A DNA stretch of 19,984 nt from Propionibacteriaceae bacterium (GTDB lineage Bacteria > Actinomycetota > Actinomycetes > Propionibacteriales > Propionibacteriaceae): positions 26,775 to 46,758 of the forward strand of contig PMLO01000241.1 in assembly GCA_003158895.1 (NCBI GenBank), in the 5' to 3' direction. Of the stretch, positions 13,822 through 19,984 are shown in pieces. Position numbers and translations under genes: made by a program. Each line of letters starts with the position of its first letter. Position 1 is the first letter of the stretch. Below the pieces are notes generated by a model. The model was not told where the DNA came from. It saw only the letters and a list, made by a program, of their open reading frames with translations, and made no database searches.

Positions 13822-15510
13822 GTGACTATGACGCGCTCCGAGGCAATACTGCAGCGGATCCGGGAGTCGGTGGTCGGTGACGACCAGGTGCTGCCGGGCC
13901 CGTACGGGCCGCGGCGGGTGACGTACGCCGATTACACAGCATCTGGGCGAGGGCTCAGCTTCCTCGAGGACTTCCTTCGGCTCGAGGTCCTCCCCCGCTA
14001 CGCCAACACCCACACCGAGGCATCGGGCACCGGCCTCCAGACGACACGGCTGCGCGAAGACGCCCGTCGCCTCATCAAGGAGTCGGTGGGCGGCGACGAC
14101 AGTACCGTCGTGATCTTCACCGGATCCGGCTCGACGGGTGCGATCGCCAAGATCGTCGGCATCCTGGGGCTGCGGATCCCCTCGGCCCTCGAGGACCGGT
14201 ACCACTTCTCGACGCAGATCCCCGAGGCCGAGCGGCCGGTCGTCTTCATCGGCCCGTACGAGCATCACTCCAACGAGCTGCCCTGGCGGGAGTCGATCGC
14301 CGACGTGGTCACGATCTCCGAGGACGCCGACGGCCAGATCGACCAAGGACAGCTGGCCGCGGAGCTCGAGCGGTACGCCGACCGGCCCCTCAAGATCGGC
14401 TCGTTCTCGGCGGCATCGAACGTCACGGGCATCCTGTCCGACGTCGGCGCCATCGCCTCGCTCCTCCACGCTCATGGCGCCTTGAGCTTCTGGGATTTCG
14501 CCGCCTGCGCCCCGTACGTCCCGATCAGCATGCAGGCAGTCGAGGACCAGCCGGACTCGTACCTCGATGCGGTCTTCGTCAGCCCCCACAAGTTCATCGG
14601 AGGCCCCGGCACACCCGGGGTGCTCATCGCGCGTCGCGAGCTCCTCACCAACCGGGTGCCGGACGTCCCCGGCGGCGGCACGGTTCTGTACGTCAACCAG
14701 ACCGAGCACAGCTATCTGTCCGAGCCGAGCCATCGCGAGGAGGGCGGCACGCCGGCGATCATCGAGTCGATCAGGGCCGGGCTCGTCTTCCAGCTCAAGG
14801 ACGCTGTGGGCGTCGAGGTCATCAAGGCGCACGAGGACGTCCTGCTCGAGCGCGTACTGAGCGCCTGGCGCGACGAGCCGGGCGTGGAGATCATGGGCAA
14901 CCTGACCGCGCCGCGACTGTCGATCGTGTCGTTCGTGATCAGTACCCGCAGCGGCGACCACCTGCACCACAACTTCGTGGCGGCACTCCTCAACGACCTG
15001 TTCGGGATCCAGACGCGCGGCGGCTGCTCGTGCGCGGGACCGTACGGACACCGCCTGCTCAAGATCGACCAGGAGACCTCGCACGCGTTCGAGCGCCTGA
15101 TCGCCGCCGGTTACGAAGGGATGCGGCCCGGGTGGGTGCGGGTGAACTTCAACTACTTCATCGACCCGCTCGTGGGCGACTACATCATCGAGGCCGTACA
15201 GCTGATCGCCCGCGACGGCTGGAAGCTCCTGCCCGACTACCGGTTCGACCCGCTGAGCGGCTTGTGGCATCACCGCCACGGGCCGACCGAGCCGGTACTG
15301 AGGCTCAGCGATGTGCGGTACGCGGCGGACGGCTCCATGGCGTACCCCCACCACACCACGACCGCGCCCCAGTCGGTGTTGCAGGACTACCTGGCCGAGG
15401 CTCGGCAGCTCCTGGCCGATGCCCCATCGGCGGCGCTGCCACAAGGCCGGATCACCCCTGAGGCCGACACCCTGCGATGGTTCGCACTCCCGGCCGTATG
15501 CCTGGACTGA
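13822..15510 (+). CDS. Class V aminotransferase-fold PLP enzyme, cysteine desulfurase/selenocysteine lyase-like
   Basis: A 562-residue PLP enzyme of fold type I, clearly longer than SufS (about 410). Features are the N-terminal TYADYTASGRGLSFLEDF, the cofactor loop FTGSGSTGAIAK, GPYEHHSNELPWRE, the strand WDFAACAPY, the Schiff-base lysine in FVSPHKFIGG (Lys257), and a cysteine-rich loop TRGGCSCAGPYGH (Cys402, Cys404) where cysteine desulfurases carry the persulfide Cys. A C-terminal region of about 100 residues after the conserved core is of unknown role. It may release sulfur or selenium from an amino acid, but no Fe-S scaffold gene is beside it. The start is ambiguous between GTG 13822 (leaderless), ATG 13828 and GTG 13795. 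It lies downstream of the fluoride cluster but has its own promoter signal. Confidence 0.88.
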   Translation: MTMTRSEAILQRIRESVVGDDQVLPGPYGPRRVTYADYTASGRGLSFLEDFLRLEVLPRYANTHTEASGTGLQTTRLREDARRLIKESVGGDDSTVVIFTGSGSTGAIAKIVGILGLRIPSALEDRYHFSTQIPEAERPVVFIGPYEHHSNELPWRESIADVVTISEDADGQIDQGQLAAELERYADRPLKIGSFSAASNVTGILSDVGAIASLLHAHGALSFWDFAACAPYVPISMQAVEDQPDSYLDAVFVSPHKFIGGPGTPGVLIARRELLTNRVPDVPGGGTVLYVNQTEHSYLSEPSHREEGGTPAIIESIRAGLVFQLKDAVGVEVIKAHEDVLLERVLSAWRDEPGVEIMGNLTAPRLSIVSFVISTRSGDHLHHNFVAALLNDLFGIQTRGGCSCAGPYGHRLLKIDQETSHAFERLIAAGYEGMRPGWVRVNFNYFIDPLVGDYIIEAVQLIARDGWKLLPDYRFDPLSGLWHHRHGPTEPVLRLSDVRYAADGSMAYPHHTTTAPQSVLQDYLAEARQLLADAPSAALPQGRITPEADTLRWFALPAVCLD

Positions 15511-15550
15511 TCAGGTTCGTTGGCTTGGCGTCTCAGTCAGCTCGGCGAGG

Positions 15551-16432
15551 TCAGTCCGCACCGGACGTGTAGTCGTAGAAGCCCTTGCCCGCCTTGACGC
15601 CCGTACGACCCTGGTCGACGTAGCCCTTGAGCCATGCGGCGTTCGCGAGGAGCTGCGGGTCACCGGTGGCGGTGGCCCAGTACTGGGTGATGTGCCATGC
15701 CGTGTCGATGCCGACGAAGTCGAGCATGCCGAACGGGCCGCGGGGCGTCTTCATCACTGTCGTCCAGGCTCGGTCGATGTCCTCCACTCCTGCGACGCCG
15801 TTGGTGGCGAGGGTGATCGCCTCGCGGTTCAGTGCGTTGTACATGGCGTTGAACACGTACCCCGGACTCTCCTTGTGCAGCCGGATCGGAATCTGGCCGA
15901 TGCGCTCCGCGAACCCGAGCAGGATCTCGATCGTCTCAGGCGACGTGCCCGGATGCGGCATGACGTCGACCAGGTTTGCCGACCACACCGGCTGGTGGAA
16001 GTGCAAGGCGGCCAACCGGTCGGGGCGGCCGCTCGCCTCCGCGTACATCGACGGCAGCAGCGACGACGTGTTGCTCGCGAACACCGTACGTTCCGGGCAC
16101 CATCGGTCGAGCTCGGCGAACACCGCTCCCTTGAGGGCGGGGTCCTCCGGTACGGACTCCGACACGATGTCCACGTCGGCCGCAGCCTTGGCCGGGTCGC
16201 TCTCGTACGTGATCGCGGCGACGGCCTGTACGAGGTCGGCCCCAGCAAAGGCCGGATCACCAGCCAACGCGGAGCCCAGACCGGCGAGCTGACCCTGTGC
16301 TCGCGTCAGTGCCTCGGCGTCGGAATCCAGCACCACCACGGCGAATCCGTGTCCCGCGCACTGCAGCGCGATCTGCTCCCCCATCGTGCCTGCCCCGACA
16401 ACCAAGACCTTCGCGACCTGGTCCGCCTTCAT
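15551..16432 (-). CDS. 3-hydroxyacyl-CoA dehydrogenase family protein
   Basis: A 293-residue NAD-dependent dehydrogenase of the 3-hydroxyacyl-CoA (3-hydroxybutyryl-CoA) type. The Rossmann motif is VVGAGTMG (11-18), ESVPED at 92-97, FASNTSSL at 118-125 with the conserved Asn/Ser, and the catalytic His in LHFHQPV (His144). The helical C-terminal domain begins at about residue 185 with KESPGYVFNAMYNALNREA. The glutamate that normally pairs with the His (in VEV) appears as Asp156 in LVDVMPHP, so the substrate may not be a typical acyl-CoA; beta-hydroxyacid or carnitine dehydrogenases are relatives. The ATG at 16432 has a GGGAG site six bases ahead. It is convergent with the PLP-enzyme gene and stands alone on its strand. 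Confidence 0.9.
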   Translation of the reverse strand: MKADQVAKVLVVGAGTMGEQIALQCAGHGFAVVVLDSDAEALTRAQGQLAGLGSALAGDPAFAGADLVQAVAAITYESDPAKAAADVDIVSESVPEDPALKGAVFAELDRWCPERTVFASNTSSLLPSMYAEASGRPDRLAALHFHQPVWSANLVDVMPHPGTSPETIEILLGFAERIGQIPIRLHKESPGYVFNAMYNALNREAITLATNGVAGVEDIDRAWTTVMKTPRGPFGMLDFVGIDTAWHITQYWATATGDPQLLANAAWLKGYVDQGRTGVKAGKGFYDYTSGAD

Positions 16433-16564
16433 GTCGTCTCCCTCGGATCACCACCATCCTGGCAGCCCGGCGGCCACCGCGAGCGAGTTCGGCGGCGGAC
16501 ACGGTACGGCCGCGCGGCGGGCTTGCTGATTGGATGGATCCCCCCAACCGACAGCGGGAGTGGA

Positions 16565-17280
16565 ATGTCATTGCACGAGAGCATGTCCGAGGCGCCCGAC
16601 TGGCGGCCGGCGGCAATCGTCTTCGACTGTGACGGCCTGTTGGTCGATACGGAGCCGACTGGTCCGTTGCCCAGACGGAGCTGTTCCGGCGACGGGGCAG
16701 GGACTTCGGAGAGACCGAGAAGGCACTGCTGATCGGGAGCTCGTTGGAGACAGGGGCGCGCATCCTCGAGCGGGAGTTCGCGGAACCGGGGCAGCACGAG
16801 GACATCCGCGACGAGTACGTATCGCTGGTCCGCGAGGCGTTCACCGTAGGCGCGCCCATGATGCGAGGGGCAGGCGCGCTGGTCCGTCGTGCGCGTGCGG
16901 CCGGCATCCCCATCGCAGTAGCGAGCAACTCGCCGCGCGAGATCGTGGACCTCGCGCTGAGGGGCGCAGGCCTCGATGGCCTGTTCCACGCGTCCATCGC
17001 CGCGGACGAGATCACGAACCCGAAGCCGGCGCCCGATCTGTACCTGGAGGCGTGTCGCCGACTCGGCGTCGACCCGCTGCACACCCTCGCGTTCGAGGAC
17101 TCGGCAAAGGGTCTCCAATCCGCGGTGGCCGCAGGACTTCGTACCGTCGGCATCCCGTCCCTCGCCAGCCAACCCCTCGCCGCCGACTGGGTCTGGCCCT
17201 CCCTCGACCATGCGGCTCTTGTCGCCTGGGCACGCACCTGGGACAGCGAGCAGCTCGATGGTGATCCGCGCAGCACCTAG
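16565..17280 (+). pseudogene. HAD-superfamily phosphatase (beta-phosphoglucomutase-like), frameshifted
   Basis: A HAD hydrolase of about 238 residues, split by a one-base loss. The first part (from ATG 16565, GGGAG site ahead) carries the nucleophile motif VFDCDGLLVDTEP. Reading in that frame then gives a non-homologous tail stopping near 16732. From TGG at 16660, one frame over, the expected sequence WSVAQTELFRRRG continues to the stop at 17280. It includes motif II ASNSP, the motif III lysine in NPKPAPDLYLEA and the acidic motif FEDSAKG. The break lies within about 16655-16660 (GAG CCG ac TGG), where one base is missing. No slippery heptamer is present, so programmed shifting is unlikely. 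All catalytic motifs are intact, so a recent mutation or a sequencing error is the likely cause. Confidence 0.85.
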
Positions 17281-17495
17281 AGGCCACCGGAGCGCAGATC
17301 GGTACGGTCGTGGGTTCGAAAGCGCCGGAACTGGCGTGTGATCCCGACTGATGTGCCGATCTGACGATCAGGGAGGAAAGCCCTCTCATGAAACATGATT
17401 CTGCTCCGACCGGCTGGCTACGGTCGTAACACGACATCATGCGCGGGCGCCGGTACGACCTCGCCACGAGTCGACCCCTGTCTCAGGAGAGCGCC

Positions 17496-18899
17496 TTGCC
17501 GAACACCCCGCTTGGATCGTGGCCGCAGCTCGAGAACATGTCCTGGGAAGAGTTCGAGCTCGCCATGGGGATGGCATTCATGCGGCAGGGCTACCGGGTG
17601 ACGCAGACCAAGTCGGGAGCGGACGGGGGCGTCGACCTCGTGCTCGAACGGCCGGGCGAACGGATCCTCGCGCAGTGCAAGCACTGGGCTGCGTGGAAGG
17701 TGAACGTCAAGACGGTCCGCGAGCTGTACGGCGTGATGGCCTATCAGGGAGCGACCGGCGGGATCGTGGTCACGTCCGGGCGGTTCACCCAGGATGCGAA
17801 AGCCTTCGCCCGAGAGGTCGGTATCCGCCTTCTCGACCGCGACGACGTCATCGTCATGCTTCGCGCCGCGCCGTCGGCGCCCGGCACGACGCCCGGCACG
17901 ACGCCCGTTGGCGCCCTCCAGGCGCCGCGGCCGAAGTTCACGACACCCAAGGTCAGCGCGAAGAATCCAGCACGCCGCGTGGGCATCACCCTCCTCGCTC
18001 TCTCCCCGGTCCTTGTTCCCCTGGCGTTCGTCATAGGGCTGGCCCTCATTGCTGGAGTGGCGACGTCCGTGATCCCCAGGCTTCCCACGGCCGGCGGATC
18101 CACACACGCAAACCCGTATCTGGCTCCGTACGTAGCGCCAACGCCAACCAATGATTCCCGGGTGATCGCGGTGATCCAGGTGCCCGACAAGCCCAACAAG
18201 GTCACCGCGGACCAGATCGGTCATCGCCTGTACGTGACCGGGCTCGAGGCGAACTCGCTGATGATCCTCGATATCGCCACGAACACGGTCGCGTCGCGGG
18301 TCGCGCTCGATCGGCAACCGGGTGACATCGCCTTCGACAGTAACTCACGCACACTCTGGATCAGCAACTACAACGACGGAACGGTCTCGGTCCTGGACGA
18401 GAACGGGAAGAGTATCGGCACGATCGCTGTCAGTCAGCACCCGACGGGGATCGCCATCGACACGAGTCTGCACAAGGCGTACGTCGCCAACGGTCTCGAC
18501 GGCGCGATCAGCGTAGTCGACACCGGTTCTCACAAAGTTCTGACGACCGTGAAGCTGAGCTACGCGATGGGCTCCGGAGCAATCGACCCCACGACTCATG
18601 ACGTGTGCTTCGTGGTTCCGTCGATCATGAACATGGTCTACTGCTACGACGCCAAGTGGAAGCTCGCTGGCTACGGCAGTCCCGGTGGAGAGTCGTTCGC
18701 GGACGACTCGGTAACACACAGCAGCTTCGGCGTACACCCCGCCCTTGGTGAGCTGCGCATCGTCGATGGTGTCACGAAGAGAGGGAGCAGCATCCCCCTG
18801 CACGCGACGCCTACCGGCTTGGCCGTCGACTCGAGTACACACCTGGTGTACGTCGCGGACCACGACGGCAAGGCGATTCAGGTCATTCGCCCGCTCTGA
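17496..18899 (+). CDS. Mrr-type nuclease domain - membrane segment - YVTN beta-propeller fusion protein
   Basis: A 467-residue multidomain protein. Residues 15-123 are a restriction-endonuclease-like (Mrr_cat) domain: SWEEFELAMG helix, GADGGVDLVLER with Asp47, and ILAQCKHW with Gln60/Lys62, completing a PD-(D/E)xK-type site. A low-complexity Gly/Thr/Pro linker (125-140) leads to one long hydrophobic segment (about 162-190). After this, about 220-467 is a beta-propeller of the YVTN family with repeated units (NDGTVSVLDENGKSIGTI, LDGAISVVDTGSHKVLTTV, THLVYVADHDGKAIQVI). Predicted topology has the nuclease inside and the propeller outside. The TTG at 17496 is chosen because an AGGAGA site lies five bases ahead; ATG 17439, 19 codons upstream, is the alternative and lacks one. 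The function is unknown. I know of no established family with this domain order. Confidence 0.85.
   Translation: MPNTPLGSWPQLENMSWEEFELAMGMAFMRQGYRVTQTKSGADGGVDLVLERPGERILAQCKHWAAWKVNVKTVRELYGVMAYQGATGGIVVTSGRFTQDAKAFAREVGIRLLDRDDVIVMLRAAPSAPGTTPGTTPVGALQAPRPKFTTPKVSAKNPARRVGITLLALSPVLVPLAFVIGLALIAGVATSVIPRLPTAGGSTHANPYLAPYVAPTPTNDSRVIAVIQVPDKPNKVTADQIGHRLYVTGLEANSLMILDIATNTVASRVALDRQPGDIAFDSNSRTLWISNYNDGTVSVLDENGKSIGTIAVSQHPTGIAIDTSLHKAYVANGLDGAISVVDTGSHKVLTTVKLSYAMGSGAIDPTTHDVCFVVPSIMNMVYCYDAKWKLAGYGSPGGESFADDSVTHSSFGVHPALGELRIVDGVTKRGSSIPLHATPTGLAVDSSTHLVYVADHDGKAIQVIRPL
17881..17904 (+). repeat. Two tandem copies of a 12-bp unit in the linker of the fusion protein
   Basis: The unit CCGGCACGACGC occurs twice in a row and encodes the repeated Pro-Gly-Thr-Thr of the linker between the nuclease and membrane parts. 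It keeps the frame, and copy number could vary between strains. Confidence 0.7.
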
Positions 18900-18918
18900 T
18901 GCTCTCGGCGATTGTTGG

Positions 18919-18947
18919 TTGACACCCTCACGAGTGTGCTGGAAAGT
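18919..18947 (+). promoter_or_regulatory. Putative promoter of the LacI-family gene
   Basis: A perfect TTGACA -35 (18919-18924) is followed after 17 bases by GAAAGT (18942-18947), a poor -10 match. Transcription would start near 18954-18956, at the edge of the palindrome at 18956. Confidence 0.5.
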
Positions 18948-18955
18948 GTGGGAGA

Positions 18956-18965
18956 GAAACGTTTC
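18956..18965. promoter_or_regulatory. LacI-type operator, probable self-regulation site
   Basis: GAAACGTTTC is a perfect palindrome with the central CpG typical of LacI/GalR-family operators. It sits at the predicted transcription start, 16 bases before the start codon of the LacI-family gene, where bound repressor would block its own promoter. Confidence 0.6.
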
Positions 18966-18981
18966 GCCAAAGGGGGCCGAC

Positions 18982-19968
18982 GTGGTCGCGACGTACAAGG
19001 ACATCCGCCGCATGACTGGATTGTCGCTGGCGACGATCTCCAAGTACTACAACGGCGGGAACGTCCTCGGGCCCAACCGCGAGCTCATCGAGAAGGCCGC
19101 GACAGCCCTCGACTACCAGCTCAACAACGTCGCGCGCGGGCTTCGGAGCCGCCGCTCCATGACGGTCGGCGTGATCCTCGATGAGCTGGATTCCTCGTTC
19201 AACACGACGATCGTGTCCCGCATGGAGGAGCGGCTGCGAGAGGCCGGGTACGGGACGATCATCTGCGACTCGCGCAAGGATGCCGAGGCACAGGCCGATG
19301 TCTTGCGCTTCCTCGTCGGAAAGATGGTCGATGCGATCGTCGTCGTACCCGTCGATGACGACACCTCGTTCCTCGCTCCCGCCCGGGACCGCGACGTACC
19401 GGTCGTCGCCGTCGATCGGCTGATGCCTGGTACGGACTCGGTCATCATCGACAACCGCGCCGCGATCGCATCGGCGATCCAGCTGCTCACCCACGCCGGG
19501 CATACGACCATCGGCCTGCTCGCCGGCCCCGACACCACGTACACGATGCGCGAGCGACGCGCGGGCTTCCGCGACGCCGTGCAGGACCGTACCGGGCTGC
19601 TCCCCCGTTCGGAGCTCATGACCCCCGAGGACGTGAGCATCGAGGGAGGGTACGCCGGGTTGCGGCGACTCCTCCGTCTCAGCGCCCCGCCGACGGCAGT
19701 CGTCTGCGCGAATTACGGCTTCACCCTCGGCGCGACGATCGCCCTCAACGAGCTCGGCCAGGAGTCGTGGCCCGCACTGGTCGGTTTCGACAACCTCGAG
19801 CTCGCGCGGCTGATCCGCCCGCGCCCGACGCTCGTGACTCAGCCCATCGAGGCCTTGGCCCTCGAGGCAGCAGAACTGGTCCTACAGCGGCTCAGCGGAG
19901 CCGGACCGGACGAGTCAGTGACGATAACATTGGAGACGACACTGCTGGTGGGCCACGAGAGCACATAA
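18982..19968 (+). CDS. LacI/GalR-family transcriptional regulator
   Basis: A 328-residue regulator with an N-terminal LacI helix-turn-helix (about 3-50: TYKDIRRMTGLSLATISKYY, NGGNVLGPNRELIEKAA). The hinge helix LNNVARGLRSRRS (about 45-57) and a periplasmic-binding-protein-like sensor domain (about 60-328) follow. The sensor domain has TVGVILDELDSSFNTTIVSRMEE, DAIVVVPV, VPVVAVDR, HAGHTTIGLLAGP and ALVGFDNLELARLIRP, all in the usual order. The recognition helix SLATISKYYNGG departs from the common SxxTVSRxLN pattern, so it may form a subgroup with its own operator. The ligand is probably a sugar or related small molecule and cannot be told. The GTG at 18982 has an AGGGGG site five bases ahead. 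The regulated transport or catabolic genes presumably lie beyond the right edge. Confidence 0.93.
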   Translation: MVATYKDIRRMTGLSLATISKYYNGGNVLGPNRELIEKAATALDYQLNNVARGLRSRRSMTVGVILDELDSSFNTTIVSRMEERLREAGYGTIICDSRKDAEAQADVLRFLVGKMVDAIVVVPVDDDTSFLAPARDRDVPVVAVDRLMPGTDSVIIDNRAAIASAIQLLTHAGHTTIGLLAGPDTTYTMRERRAGFRDAVQDRTGLLPRSELMTPEDVSIEGGYAGLRRLLRLSAPPTAVVCANYGFTLGATIALNELGQESWPALVGFDNLELARLIRPRPTLVTQPIEALALEAAELVLQRLSGAGPDESVTITLETTLLVGHEST

Positions 19969-19984
19969 CAGCTCAGATCGATTC

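Noticed and set aside
16655..16662. Programmed ribosomal frameshift in the HAD gene
   Set aside because: There is no slippery heptamer or downstream stimulatory hairpin, and the family is not known to use frameshifting.
17311..17320. GGGTTCGAA resembling a tRNA T-loop
   Set aside because: The flanking bases do not form a T-arm stem, and no acceptor or anticodon arm is present. It is not a tRNA and not a supported attachment site.
17388..17429. Thirteen-codon frame (MKHDSAPTGWLRS) as a leader peptide before the nuclease fusion gene
   Set aside because: The nearest purine-rich site is about 11 bases away, and no attenuator structure follows.
1..19984. CRISPR arrays, insertion sequences, tRNA/rRNA genes, phage attachment sites
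   Set aside because: No repeat-spacer pattern, transposase, terminal inverted repeats or stable RNA genes were seen in the window.

Overview
The window is high-GC, densely coded DNA, with GTG/TTG starts, 4-base ATGA stop/start overlaps and TAnnnT -10 boxes very close to start codons. This points to an actinobacterium. The [FeFe]-hydrogenase genes and the frequent GTACG/CGTAC words would suit a facultatively anaerobic Propionibacteriaceae-like organism, but that family assignment is inference.

Layout. 1-26: first codons of a gene running off the left edge (minus strand). 159-1774: short-chain dehydrogenase translationally coupled to an aquaporin/glycerol-facilitator (plus). 1861-3306: PfaD-like nitronate monooxygenase (minus), with a 12-bp palindrome just before its start. 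3429-8058: minus-strand operon hydB-hydA-hydC for a small NAD-linked trimeric [FeFe]-hydrogenase, with an EamA permease coupled to its 3' end. 8059-8395: non-coding divergent region. 8396-13749: plus-strand cluster headed by a convincing fluoride riboswitch, holding two MutS-like ATPases, a histidine phosphatase, a universal-stress-like protein and a pair of FluC (CrcB) fluoride channels. 13822-15510: cysteine desulfurase-like PLP enzyme, probably leaderless. 15551-16432: 3-hydroxyacyl-CoA dehydrogenase (minus). 16565-17280: HAD phosphatase with a one-base frameshift. 17496-18899: an unusual fusion of an Mrr-type nuclease domain, a membrane segment and a YVTN-type beta-propeller. 18982-19968: LacI-family regulator with a likely self-operator.

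The main discovery candidate is the fluoride cluster. The aptamer at 8396-8439 has the conserved first stem, the joining segment, the terminal CUAC and a pseudoknot-compatible loop. It lies directly upstream of a MutS-like gene pair, with the fluoride exporters at the far end of the same-strand run. The two MutS-like proteins have no room for a mismatch-recognition domain, both carry Asn-Glu in place of Asp-Glu in Walker B, and only one keeps the switch histidine. They look like an asymmetric heterodimer working in fluoride stress. The second candidate is the nuclease/membrane/beta-propeller fusion. The third is the reduced HydABC hydrogenase, whose HydB lacks both usual accessory Fe-S domains.

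These assignments come from reading motifs by eye. No database search or structure prediction was run.
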